Positions 33,215 through 45,508 of a DNA stretch of 64,000 nt are shown here, in pieces (within the stretch, counting starts at the first letter, position 1; every line of letters starts with the position of its first letter). Origin of the DNA: Cyrtodaria siliqua (taxonomy: Eukaryota; Mollusca; Bivalvia; Adapedonta; Hiatellidae); NCBI GenBank assembly GCA_037043455.1, contig JAWPHD010010397.1:30126-94125 (forward strand). Reading direction: 5' to 3'. Made by a program: the position numbers and the translations under genes. The notes under the pieces were generated by a model. That model saw only the letters and a list, made by a program, of their open reading frames with translations, made no database searches and was not told the origin of the DNA.

Positions 33215-35840
33215 TACCTTTAATATCTTTTAAAATGTTTGATAGATGGAACGGGATTATAGGATTTGTACCTTTGCAAGGAAAAAAGTGAGAACTTGTA
33301 TGAACGTAGCAGCCTTTTAATTGATGCTACAACACCTTCATATTCTAGAAAATTTGTTTTTACCTCATAGGTTTCTTTAAAGACTTTAAATGATAAAAAG
33401 TTACCACTTAAATCAAGCAAGTCATTGATGAAAAAAGTACCTTTCGAGAACCAATGGTATAAAAAAAAGTTGAGCCTCCGACCTTTAAAGTTTCGTTGTA
33501 CCATACCGGAACACCATGAAACTGATGCCATGATGTTGGTGAAAAGTTATGCAAATAATATTTATACATTTCAAATACATCTTTCCAGAAAGGGTTATCC
33601 CTAAGCCTTTTATATTTATATTATTCCTTATCAAGACAGCCAGTATTTCCGCGCACAGAATGAATATATATGGAGAGAGCGGGTCGCCCTGACGACAGCC
33701 TCGATGTATAGAAAACCAGTCTGAGAGGTGGCCATTTACTATAACACATGATTCAATATTGGTGTAAAATAGTTTTATCCATCTTTTAAAAATTGGACCA
33801 AAATTATAGAAATCAAGTACTTCAAAAAATAAAGTCCCAAGCAAGTGAATCAAAAGCTTTTTCAAAGTCGATCAAAAGGAGCAGTCCAGGTAGATTGTAT
33901 TTTTCAGCATAAAACATAATATCATATACCAATCTGGTATTTTCTCCCATATATCGCCCAGCTAAGAAGCCAGTTTGATCTTTATGAATTAATGATTGTA
34001 AAACAAGTTTTAGTCTTCTAGCTATACATGCAGATGTTAACTTATTAGACACATTTAAAAGAGATATTGGACGCCAGTTTTTTAGATATAATTTATCTTT
34101 GTCTCCTTTTGGAATGCATGTAATTACACCCTGTCTTTGTGAAATTGATAACTGCCCAGTAATAAAACCGTAATTAATTGACCGTAGAACAAATTGACCG
34201 ATATCTGACCAGAAAAATGTGTAGAACTCTACTGTAAAACCAGAATTTCCTGGGCTCTTGTCATTTGACATTTGTTTCAAACTTTGAAGTATCTCCTCAT
34301 ATGTAATATCTGATTCAAGTGTTTGCTTAGTGTTATCATCTAACTTAGGGATTTTACAGTTTGAAAATAGATCGTTTAAGTCAACTGTCTCAGTCGGATG
34401 ATGAGAATATAGTTTTTTATAAAAATTCTTTGTTTCATTTATAATACCGTGCTGAGATTTAATAATAGTATTGCCTTTGACATACACTTTGAAATAATTC
34501 TTTTTTTTTTTCTAGATTACAAAAATACTTTGACATTTTTTCTCTCTCTTGACTCCTTTTTGCTCTTGATCTTATTTTAATACCCTCCATCTTGTTTTCT
34601 CTTATTTCGTAAAGTTATTTTCTTTTACATTCAAGTAATGAGTGATTAATATTGATATCTTTCTATAATGTATCTATATCTGCTATAAGGTTTTGCTCAC
34701 GTTTATCTTCTGTTTTTTTTACATGCGAAGAATATGCTATAGTTTTTCCTCTTATTTCCATTAAAGTACATCAAAGAAGAGTTGATCATTTATATTTAAG
34801 ATAAGATCTTAATCGGAAACACCACTTATATTAGGATCTTTTGCATATTACTGTTTAGTCTTTTTTATAGTATCTTTAATTTCATGTACATATTTTTCAT
34901 CTTTTAAAAGAGAGTTATTCATTTTCCAATAAGAACGTCCTTTAACAAATTTACCAAATTCAAATGATAATATAAACAGGATATTATCTGTTCTATATCC
35001 CGGTAAAATATTTGTTTCGTCAATATCAGTAATTAGTTTGTCCGAAATTAAAAAATAATCGAGGCGTGCTTTTTTATTTGTTTTTTTTATTTAACCAGGT
35101 AAATTGTCTATTTTCCAGATGTTGATCCCGCCAACAATCTATTAAGTTGAATTCACTTATAATATTTAAAACTTCATCCCTTGCTTTTGGGTTATTAACA
35201 TTAACGTAATCATGGCAATCTATATCTGGATTTAAAATCAAATTAAAATCTCCAGCTATTATGCTAAGGCAGTCTGTCTTGTATTTCCTTATTCAAGTTA
35301 GGGTCGTCTTTATTTGGTCCGTATATATTTATCAATTTCATTCTTTTTTCAAAAATAGTTATATCTAGTATTATCTTATTTCCATTGTTGGCAGAAAATT
35401 TAGAATGTAATTTAAATTCAAAAGTATTATTAAAAAGAATTGCCACACCTCTAGACTGGCTTGAAAAGTTATTAAAAAAAACATTCATATCCCAATTCTG
35501 TACGTATATATTTTTCATCTCTTTCAGTAAAAAATGGGTGTCTTGTAGGAAATAGATAGAATTATTCTTACTTTTAAGATAATGCAGGGTATCAGTCCCT
35601 TTTTTTTTTATCACTTTAGACCTTGGACAATTCATAGATGCAAATGTTACCCCCGGTCATCCATAATTAAAACTTTATAGGTGAATCCTTATATTTTGGC
35701 GGGAACACTGGTTGTCCTGATATTTATGAAAATATTCTGAACCATTTTTGATATAAACACTTATCTTCATATCATGTTTAGCCTTCCAGTTTCCATCATA
35801 GTAAACACAAAAAAAATCATGTCCAGGACAAAATAAGCCA
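33215..35840 (-). pseudogene. Non-LTR retrotransposon ORF2 (EN-RT), RT core deleted
   Basis: Read leftward. About 35660-35000 is an apurinic-type endonuclease in pieces: SIYFLQDTHF, SRGVAILFNN, LINIYGPN, AGDFN near 35245, and LDYFLIS and PGYRTDN near 35050-34990. From 34487 a 221-codon frame carries reverse transcriptase blocks: NDKSPGNSGFTVEFYTFFW, LKNWRPISLLNVSNKL, IARRLK, DQTGFLAGRY and LIDFEKAFDSLAWDF. A frameshift at ~33840 leads to RGCRQGDPLSPYIF at ~33680. Immediately after NIKG (~33622) the sequence jumps to LRDNPFWKDVFEMY and a C-terminal frame (NDLLDLSGNFLSFKVF). The YADD catalytic block and thumb are therefore missing. The style of blocks suggests the L1/Tx1 group. A frame upstream of the endonuclease (35840-35690: GHDFFCVYYDGNWKAKHD) may be the ORF2 start or 5' region. 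It is inactive. Confidence 0.85.
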
Positions 35841-38301
35841 AGAAAGTGCTTATTTTAAGAAGAGAAAAGCAAGTTTACAAAAGAAAAGAAAAAAAATACA
35901 CAAGGAAAAAATATATACAGAAGGAAAAAAGGGCCAAAAAGTGATCTCTCAAAACACTAATATTTTTTTTTTCCCGAACTGCACATTTTCTGTACATACA
36001 AAAAATAACATGACAAATACTTTTTGTCACTAAAATGCCTGTATTTCCTGGACATTTTAATTGTGAATAAGCATGTATTTTATACGAATATACAGTATAG
36101 ACTGTTACTGCTTTTTTGGGATTTTTGCAAGTTACAGTATTAAACCTTTTAACTGTCTATTAGTATACCTGTACCCTGCCTATCCATGACACACCAGAGC
36201 ACACTCACCACCCTGACTGGGACTGTATACTTATTTGTCTATTAAAAGAGGAGAAGATATGCACATTACATTACATATTTACTTAAAAAAAAAAAAGTAA
36301 CTATTATCATGCTTATAATTATGATAAGAACATTTATCTCATGTATATTTATAATTTGTTGTCTAAACGTTTTTCTTTTATATTTAATCGGCACATTTTG
36401 ACAGTTAAATATCCTTCTTAAAAAGGAAAAGTGTTTAAGAAGGGTGTTATGTCAAAAGTTTACTTAACATAATTCTTATGGTTCGTTTGTACCTTACATG
36501 AGAAATTGAATGCTTAGTAATATATCTATACATGTATATTCCTTTGTTTTAGTCCTTGACGAAACGAAAATCAAGGAGTCTAAAGGATTATTTAAATTGT
36601 TTTGTTTTCTGCTACCTCCATCTAATGTAGATAATAAGTAAGTAACCATACCAACTTTGTCTTGGTGATTACAGTCAGTCAGATAGCTTATGTTCCATGC
36701 TGTCTTCCATTAATCAAAGCTATATCTTATCTGCAGACTGTGCATTTATAACAGAAAAATGAAAAATACCATAGATGTATTAGTTTGTATGTTTTACCAA
36801 AAGATATAACCTATGAAATACTGTATAAAAAAGCTGATAAACAGTCAATGCAATACCATTGAAGACACAAGCACAGAGCTAGTTACAATCAACAACAGTT
36901 AATATTCATGTGTTTCATAGTATACATGTAGTATAAAATAGTACATGACATTTATGCCTGTATAACATTTTATATTTTTGAATTAGTCAATTTGTTCCAC
37001 AGGATATTTAAACAAGAGCTCATAGGTATATAATTTAGATAATGCCGCACTGCAAGCTATTTAAACAAGAGCTAATTTTCATAAAACAATTAGGCCTATC
37101 ACTGTATTACAGGCCGATTAACATAAACTCCTATAGTCATAGACCAATCAATAATGCACCATTGACTTGTGAATATTTAATATAATAAATATTGACCGAC
37201 ATACTAATTACACAGGAGCTTGTTATAAAAACCTGTTCGAATTGTACTGCTTGGCTGATATATAGTGCTGCCATACAGTGAAAGTTCTTTACATATAACA
37301 TACTTATCATCCGACGTAGTACAGAAGACACAGTATAAACACCTGCACAACATCCTGTTTTAAAAGAGAAGTATTTTTATTTTAGACATGATCAAATTTA
37401 TATATACTGGTAATAGTATTTTAGACATAATCAAATTATATACTGGTAGAAGTGTATAACAGCGTTTTTTCTTTACTACTGTATTCCTGTATCATGTAAA
37501 CATATTTATGTTTTTATTATAATGTTAATTATTTAGTGAGTATAGGTCGTACCACACACAGCCTAGCTCTGGATTCGTTTGTAAATATAGTTTTAGTGCT
37601 GGTCAATAATTGGACTCCAGTATGATGTGAAATTTTAGTAATATATGATTTATATTCAAACATTCTATTAAAATAACAATTCGATTATTTCTTGGATAAC
37701 AAGTTGAGTATATATTTAGCGCATTCACATGGTTAAGCGCTTTGAGAGATGCAATAAAGCAACTGGTACGACAGCTTTGAGGACGAAGTAGTGACTTTGC
37801 TTTCTTACGCATGTCTCATGTTTTGGGCTTTATTATATATACTTATAAGAAAAGTATACTTCTCCATTACGTATATCCTCTTATTACTACCGTTTTCAAA
37901 CGATAGAGTACAACAAGTGTCAACAGCATGTATACAAATGGTTTTTCACACGATTTTATTTGCCTTGCACATAGTGTTTTGTCGTACTGTATGTATCGAA
38001 CATGCCCTGGTAAGCCCTGGTAAGCGTTTATTGGACTTCAATTTGTGAACCCCAGTTTAACTTAGCAAATTCGCAACTTCTCGGATTTATTCTATTTTTA
38101 GATTAAAGGAAAACCCGTGGAAAAACCGAGATGGTGTATACATGCATATCTATACAGCGGTATATGTATGTACAAAACGGGATACGTTTTTACAAAACAG
38201 GATACGTTTGATTACTATTAACTAGTTACAGCTTGTTTTAAGAACGTTTTTTTTTTTAACTGATTCGTGTTTTAGATCACACATACACCACTACATTCTT
38301 A
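35841..38301. other. AT-rich spacer between the two LINE fragments
   Basis: No ORF with a domain. Small local duplications: TATTTAAACAAGAGCT at ~37005 and ~37059, a ~50 bp duplication around 37385 and 37421 (TTTTAGACATxATCAAATT), and ACAAAAC(G/A)GGATACGTTT at ~38172 and 38192. A hairpin CCTTCTTAAAA...GTTTAAGAAGG lies at ~36414. This may be host sequence, or an insertion that split one LINE. Confidence 0.45.
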
Positions 38302-39296
38302 TTAGAATCTGGGTGGTTGTAAAAAGTCTTCACGTCTTCGTACTGTTTTAGGAACCAGTGGCTTTGACAGATCTGTTTTAAAGTCGATGTTAACCTTACT
38401 GCCGTCATCCAGTATTGCAAAAATACGACCTTCATCTGACCATGCATTCTTCACGTTGCTGATCGTGCTAGTCTGCTCTAGTCTTTTTGAGTTTTTTAGA
38501 GTCAGATCTTCCCTAATGACGATAGATGTACCTTTTAGTTTCCTGAACTGTTTAATGACTTGCTGTTTAACCATTCTGTAGGTAAATTTGCATATAATAG
38601 GTCTGTTCCCCGTTTTTTGGAAAGCACCAAGTCTGTGGGAAATGTCTATATCACGGCCTGAATTTCCAATTGTTAAGGAAACTATCTCCTGCGTAGTCTC
38701 CTGAACCGTTTCCCGAGGTTTCACGTCCTTAATACCGTAGATGCGGATACTATTTCTTCTAGTATATTGCTCGAGGTCGTTTATCTCGTTTTCTCGCACT
38801 TTTAACGCGTATGTGGTGTCATTCAGGCGACTCTTTAACTCTTCGTTTTCCTTCGAAATCTTTCTGTTGTGTTCCTTAACCACATCGACTGCTAACTCCA
38901 TATCTGAGACAGAGTTTCTTAATATGTGTACATTTGTTTCTAGCTCCGATACAGTTTCTTGTAGTGCGCCTACTTTAGAATAAACCTTTGTTATCTCGGC
39001 CTGCAACTGGTTTCTAAGTTCTCTTTTAACGCTTCTATTTTTTTTGTAAGACATTCTTCTGTTAAAACAGAGCGTAACGCCTTTTCAATGGATTCCTGCG
39101 TTGAACACAGCTTTTTTCCGAACGATTTCAGAGTAGAATTTATGTCTGTGCTCAAGTCAGTGCTTTCTTCTGTGGCAGGACTGAACAGTTTGTCAAGTGT
39201 GCTTTTGCTGTACCGACTTATTAGTAAGCATTTACATTTACACTTAAAATGACAACCAAATCGTCTCTTGCCCCTTGACGGAGATATCATAAGCAT
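38302..39296 (-). pseudogene. LINE ORF1-like protein (coiled coil, RRM, CTD), frameshifted
   Basis: Two overlapping frames make up one protein. The N-terminal part starts at 39296 with an ATG and a basic, cysteine-rich leader (KRRFGCHFKCKCKC). The frame changes around 39020, where KKIEAL of the first frame meets RELRNQL of the second. The second frame (to 38302) has a long heptad-rich coiled coil, an RRM-type segment with EQYTRRNSIRIYGI, then DISHRLG, RPIICKF and a C-terminal domain with DEGRIFAILDDG. This order (coiled coil, RRM, CTD) is that of L1-type ORF1 proteins, which bind LINE RNA as trimers. It ends at a normal stop. It lies 2.5 kb upstream of the ORF2 remnant on the same strand, too far for an intact element, so they were either separated by insertion or belong to different copies. 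Confidence 0.75.
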
Positions 39297-39529
39297 ATTG
39301 TTTTCCTACACTGGGGCCGGGAAACACAAGGAAAAATAGTAGATGAAATTATAAGCAAACTGTGAGTCAAAATACTACTGTTAAATTGATATTTACTGTT
39401 AAGAAAATATAGATATTGCATAATTAGACCATGGGCTACTTAACTTTTCGGTACCAACTCAGCTGGCTAATTTTAAATGCTACACCTTTTAGATATATCT
39501 TAGTAAAAAAGAAATAGCCAGGATAGTTT

Positions 39530-39740
39530 TTTCTGAAACGGTAGCTTAACACATTATTGTTGGGCAGAAAACATCCAAATTTGAACAAAAATCGCTAAAA
39601 AGTGGAATATTTTTTTAAATATTATTACCATTGCAATATTAGGGAACTGAAGCTTCTGAAAGTTGCATGTTATATTCATATAAATAAAAATTATATTTGA
39701 AATGAACAAAATGTATACAGCTTGCCATTTTTTTTTGGGT

Positions 39741-39771
<31 letters not shown>

Positions 39772-42103
39772 ATCAGCAAAACAAAGCGTAGAAATTGCTG
39801 ATTTTTGGAATAATTATTTAAAAAATATTGACACTTTCAATTAAACAAAATAGAATGTTTTAAAGTGTTTTCATTTATCTAAAGATGTCCTGAGATATTG
39901 GTAAAATTCTAAAGGATCAGAGATTTGAAAAAACTGGGATATTTTGGGCTAAAAGTTGCAAATTTGAACCAAAATCACTAAAAACGGGATTACTTCTAAA
40001 AATATAATTCTCATTACAATATAAGGAGATTGAAAGTCCTTAAAGTTATTTGTTATATACAAGTTTATGAAAACTAATATTTGGAATGAATAAAATATAT
40101 AATTCTTGAAATTTTGTGGGGAATCAACACAAAATGAATTAAAGTCGCTGATTTTTGGAATAGTTATGAAATTTTAAATTATGATTAAAATATAATAAAA
40201 AGAAGTCGTTATAGTATTTCTTTAAATGTAAAGGTGTCATGACCTACAGAAGAGACAGTATTAAAGGATCAGAGACTTGAAAATGCCATTTCTTTTGACC
40301 CAGAATAACGAAATTTAAACCAAAACCGCCGAAAACTGGACTATTTAAAATACAATTTTATTGCAATATAAGGGAGTTGAATGTTCTTAAAATAAACATT
40401 CTATTATATTAATGTACATGGGGAAAATGTTTGGAATAAACAAAGTTGATACATCTTGACATTTTTGGAGAAAATCTACAAGCATAAAATAAAAGATTTT
40501 TGGATATTTATTTATTACAAAACAACGTATTTTTAACAAATGTATTAAGGTCCTAAGTAACTTGAATGTTGCAAATAAAATTTACGAAAATTTGAATTAT
40601 ATCTTTCCTCTTGTTTCGATTTCGCATGGAAAGATATGATCGACAGACAGGTATCTAGATACTTGACTCAATAAGTCAATAATATCTTACTAATTAGAAT
40701 CATCGAAGAATGGTATTTTTGTTTGATTGATTAAGATTTAATCTTATTATTTACCTTATCATATGAGTGATGTATTTTAGATATAAGTACACATATTCAC
40801 ACTGTCCACTATGATCGAGAAACGAAAAAATGTTTAATGCTTATATATTTTATTGATTTGCTCAACAGTCTTCTTAGACTTTTTGCACTATTGTAATATG
40901 CACATTTGTATGTAGGATGGCCTCGAACCTCCATAGAATCAGCAAAACAAAGCGTAGAAATTGCTGATTTTTGGAATAATTATTTAAAAAAATATTGACA
41001 CTTTCAATTAAACAAAATAGAATGTTTTAAAGTGTTTTCATTTATCTAAAGATGTCCTGAGATATTGGTAAAATTCTAAAGGATCAGAGATTTGAAAAAA
41101 CTGGGATATTTTGGGCTAAAAGTTGCAAATTTGAACCAAAATCACTAAAAACGGGATTACTTCTAAAAATATAATTCTCATTACAATATAAGGAGATTGA
41201 AAGTCCTTAAAGTTATTTGTTATATACAAGTTTATGAAAACTAATATTTGGAATGAATAAAATATATAATTCTTGAAATTTTGTGGGGAATCAACACAAA
41301 ATGAATTAAAGTCGCTGATTTTTGGAATAGTTATGAAATTTTAAATTATGATTAAAATATAATAAAAAGAAGTCGTTATAGTATTTCTTTAAATGTAAAG
41401 GTGTCATGACCTACAGAAGAGACAGTATTAAAGGATCAGAGACTTGAAAATGCCATTTCTTTTGACCCAGAATAACGAAATTTAAACCAAAACCGCCGAA
41501 AACTGGACTATTTAAAATACAATTTTATTGCAATATAAGGGAGTTGAATGTTCTTAAAATAAACATTCTATTATATTAATGTACATGGGGAAAATGTTTG
41601 GAATAAACAAAGTTGATACATCTTGACATTTTTGGAGAAAATCTACAAGCATAAAATAAAAGATTTTTGGATATTTATTTATTACAAAACAACGTATTTT
41701 TAACAAATGTATTAAGGTCCTAAGTAACTTGAATGTTGCAAATAAAATTTACGAAAATTTGAATTATATCTTTCCTCTTGTTTCGATTTCGCATGGAAAG
41801 ATATGATCGACAGACAGGTATCTAGATACTTGACTCAATAAGTCAATAATATCTTACTAATTAGAATCATCGAAGAATGGTATTTTTGTTTGATTGATTA
41901 AGATTTAATCTTATTATTTACCTTATCATATGAGTGATGTATTTTAGATATAAGTACACATATTCACACTGTCCACTATGATCGAGAAACGAAAAAATGT
42001 TTAATGCTTATATATTTTATTGATTTGCTCAACAGTCTTCTTAGACTTTTTGCACTATTGTAATATGCACATTTGTATGTAGGATGGCCTCGAACCTCCA
42101 TAG
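39530..42103 (+). repeat. ~350 bp monomers in a duplicated 1.17 kb higher-order unit
   Basis: Diverged monomers share CAAATTTGAACCAAAATC, CTAAAAACGGGA, CTGATTTTTGGAATA, AAGGATCAGAGA(T/C)TTGAAAA and TTGCAATATAAGG, at a spacing near 350 bp. The block 39771-40936 is followed directly by 40937-42103, a copy that I can distinguish only by one extra A in an A-run at ~40990. A diverged partial monomer precedes it (39530-39740). The contrast, with old monomers inside a nearly perfect duplicated block, means the duplication is very recent or an assembly artefact. Confidence 0.9.
39741..39770 (+). repeat. G30 homopolymer
   Basis: Thirty consecutive G, preceded by TGGGT. In the equivalent place of the next monomer the sequence is TGTGGGGAATCAAC (~40117), so the run looks like an expansion of a G4 already in the monomer. 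It is the left edge of the 1.17 kb duplicated block. Confidence 0.9.
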
Positions 42104-42145
42104 ATCTTTGACGAGGCAAATAAAGTTTCTTCTTCTTCTTCTATG
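42085..42145 (+). repeat. Probable retroelement 3' end with (TTC)n tail
   Basis: GACGAGGCAAATAAAGTTTC is followed by TTCTTCTTCTTCTTC. An AATAAA directly before a short microsatellite tail resembles the 3' end of a plus-strand non-LTR element, with the repeat block above as its 3' portion. Confidence 0.45.
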
Positions 42146-42759
42146 TTCGTGTATATGGGAGAAATTTTTTTTAAACGATTTTGATAATTAAACTCAAACT
42201 CACAAATTGCATCCGTTAATTTCATTGTAGTATTTCTTTTATTAAACTATTGCAAAAAAAAACAATGCCAATTAACAGAATCGAGAGAAGTGATATTTCA
42301 ATTTGGGGTTGAGAAAAATAAGTAAACGTAGTTTTGAAGAAAACTCAGCCTGGAAAATAATACAGTCTTAATGCTACAGAAAGAGACAATCATGATATTA
42401 ACATATTTAACAAAATACTACGTTTTCATCTGCCGAATGGTGACGCATGTTAACATTCTGAATCTGGTATGCATGCTACAACTAACTCCCCTGCATTCAC
42501 ACCATGAAGTCTATGCTTTCTGCGAGTACAGTGTAAAGTAAGTTTCGCAAGATACTTTGATAACATTCCGAAATTTGGGTCATCTGTTGTAACAGGCCTT
42601 ATAACAAAGTTCAGGTGTACCATCCCTATTCTAAAGCTACGCAAGACTTTCCGAGGTCCTTTTTTGCACGTGGTGGTATGCACGCAAATGTTGCACTGCT
42701 GCTGCTGCATATGTATGGGGAATACTGCTCATCAAGAGCTGACCAGTTGAATCCACAAG

Positions 42760-42875
42760 TTATAGGATGGACAACAAGCCGTTGTAATGAGACACTGGAT
42801 TATTATTAACTGATATCCAGTTGATTATTATTCCAGGGTCTCATTACAACAAATTGTTGTATGCCCATTCTACTG
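42760..42875. repeat. Long imperfect palindrome
   Basis: The core arms at 42782-42849 are TTGTAATGAGAC-ACTGG and, inverted, TTGTAATGAGAC-CCTGG. They continue inward with ATTATTATTAACTG against AATAATAATCAACTG, leaving almost no loop. Weaker pairing continues outward (ATGGACAACAAG against ATGGGCATACAACAA). It overlaps only junk ORFs. Confidence 0.8.
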
Positions 42876-43261
42876 AGTGGTGGATTGGATTGGAAAATCT
42901 CACCATCGGATTTTACTATAGACTGTTTGTCCATTTAGACCACCTGCTGTTTAAAATAATTTTTAACTACCGTCTTTCAAAACATGTCTGTCAGGATGCT
43001 CTGTCCTATTGCCGTAGCGGTATCTAGATTATACTTTTCTTTCAGCAGTCATATACTCAAATTACTTTGTAAATCAGTTGTTTACATTTAAGAACGATTT
43101 TCCTACTCCCAAGACTTAAAGCAAAGGCTGCTGTGCTAGTCTTTCAAACCTCCTTGCAACATTGCCTTTGTAAATACCCTGTGTTAACTTGCATCACGTG
43201 TAACACTCGTTAGCTGCTGTATATTTAAGGACTATTTATCTGCCACCTTTATATAAAAACA

Positions 43262-43570
43262 AACTCCAAAATGGATGGGGTATGGTCAAGGGACATTTTC
43301 AACCAAATGCATACTTTATGCATGCGTAATATCAACCATAAAGTACAAGACAGTAATTCAATATTATTTACGTGAACATAATATCAGAAATAATACGTAT
43401 ATGGCTGAAATTGTGCCCTTTATATCCGAAAAGTATGACTGCAATTTTATTCATTTTTTTTTAATGTCAAATAAATTGTTCCATTTGTCCAGCGAGAGCA
43501 GACGAGACATCATTTCTAAATAAAATAAACCATGTTATCAAATCATTCAAATCATTCAAATTTCAAAGTG
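43262..43570 (+). repeat. Dispersed repeat, copy 2
   Basis: Second copy of the repeat at 10165-10465, in the same orientation and clearly diverged. It keeps GTGCCCTTTATATCCGAAA and the ATTTCxAAG ending. Confidence 0.7.
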
Positions 43571-44432
43571 CACCATTGTAAAAAAGCAAAAATATTCTTT
43601 CAATGACATGTGGTTTCGAAAGAAATAATCTCAATGTTATAGTATGATGACATTGACGGACTTAAAAAGTATAAATGTATTCTAATTTGTTTGGTTATCT
43701 TTACCTTCTTTCGATAAAATGTGCGTTTAATGATTAAAATGGTTAAATGTTTGCTTCCATATGTTTTTATACGCTTTTAAGGGTTGAACTATTGAACTGT
43801 TATATGTTTACATGACTTACGTGGTGGAGTTAATCCATGCCATACATCCATTTTTATATCAATTTAGAACATTTACTTAAAAAATTACCTCCCTTTATAT
43901 AACAATAGTTTTACACACTTAAGCTACCGAACTAAAAATACTATCCTGGCTTAAAAGAAGCGTAATACTTTCAAACCTTTCCGAACATGTATATTAGAAT
44001 TTGCCAGCTTGTGTGGTACCAATATGTCAACATTTGGGTAGCAGCACACAGCATAATAAGAGTGATATAGTTCTGCTTGTTAGGTAACAAAGAAATGTCA
44101 CAGAAGATGTTATTTGGTATCATACCTGTCCAGTCTGTAGGACCTGGCATTGCAATGATGAGATTTTAATGATATAATAATCATGATTGACAAGAATGTT
44201 TGAGGATTGATTAGAAACTTATATGTTAATTGTTAAAAGAGGGTGAGGTTGCCGTTGAGCTAAGATGGAAAGAGAGATATAGCAGAGGAGTTATGTACTG
44301 AAGTCTAAGTGGAATGTTCTAATAATGGGTTAAACTAAATATGTAAAGTTCTCAACCCACTGAATAGTTCTATGGTTGGAAAGTATCTCGCGCTTGTCGT
44401 GTTTGTTGGTGGAGGGACTATAAACCTCAGAA

Positions 44433-44474
<42 letters not shown>

Positions 44475-45200
44475 TTTGGAAAGTAAAGGTTTATATACAT
44501 GGGAAATGTTAGGTTTATTACAAAGACATACATTTATGTTGATGTTGAATATTTGATAAGGTGGACAACACATATAGAATTAAACAAAATAATCTACAAC
44601 TTCCAAACCTTAGGACTGGTATTCAAATGATTTTATTTTAAGAGTTTGTATGTGCAAAACAGCAAACGATATGTTATATATTTTAAATGGCAGTAACGAT
44701 TGTACAATAATGATAGTGCCAAGAGCAGACTTGAGTAATTTTCATACAATATTTTACAATTTATTTGACAACCAAATAAGAACAAATAATTGAGGTTAAG
44801 AGAGATTGAAAACTGTTCATGCTGTCAGAAGGAGGGTACATTCAGCATGGATAAACACTATATATACCTTTTAGTTTTTATATTGTGCTTGCCTCCCTTT
44901 AACTATCGAGAAGATAGCGGTTTACTAATAATATAATACATGTATATATATTATAAGTATATAGATACTCAATATTGAATTTATATCTATAAATCATGTA
45001 TATTAAAATGCAACAACTGGTTGTTACAGCGTTGGCTCAGGATAAATCGGAATCTACTAATGAGGTACCAGTAAAAACAGAGAAAAATGCCCTCCATAGA
45101 CACATTTGTTTCACGGTTCCACCCTAATACATACATACATATCTGCATATATAGCTTAGACCCTATGCCACATATTGCAAGTGTTACCTCTACGCGACTA
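43571..45200. other. Non-coding stretch with an (AC)n microsatellite
   Basis: A long AC dinucleotide run occupies about 44435-44472. I recognise nothing else. Confidence 0.5.
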
Positions 45201-45279
45201 ATGGATTATTTCGACCATCTCAGGGTACGAGCTCGGTACTACACGTTGACAATAACAACTAAGTGACAGTCGTTGAGGC

Positions 45280-45490
45280 TTTTCGAATCCTAACTCTTAC
45301 GCTGAGTTTCAAGGGGACATAACACACACTTGAAGTAAGTTAAAACACTGGCTGTGTTACCTATCTTTAGTTACTAACTGGAGCATTGTCCTAGCTCTAA
45401 CGCTGAGTTTTAAGGGGACATAACACACATTTAAAGTAAGTTAAAACACTGCCTGTGTTACCTATCTTTAGTTACTAACTGGAGCATTGT
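45280..45490 (+). repeat. ~100 bp duplication flanking the 61 bp minisatellite
   Basis: The phrases ACGCTGAGTTT(C/T)AAGGGGACATAA CACACA, then AAGTAAGTTAAAACACTG and TACCTATCTTTAGTTACTAA, occur twice (from ~45298 and ~45398). A third diverged copy lies past the array at about 46876-46972. One diverged 61 bp-type unit precedes at ~45200-45260. The minisatellite is thus bracketed by copies of its own flank. Confidence 0.75.
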
Positions 45491-45508
45491 AACCTGCGTT
45501 TTAAAAAT

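Noticed and set aside
42450..42710. 86-codon minus-strand ORF
   Set aside because: It lacks domain features, no splice context is visible, and it overlaps an oppositely oriented ORF. I cannot support it as a gene.
44330..44533. 67-codon ORF with a long VCVC run
   Set aside because: It translates the (AC)n microsatellite.
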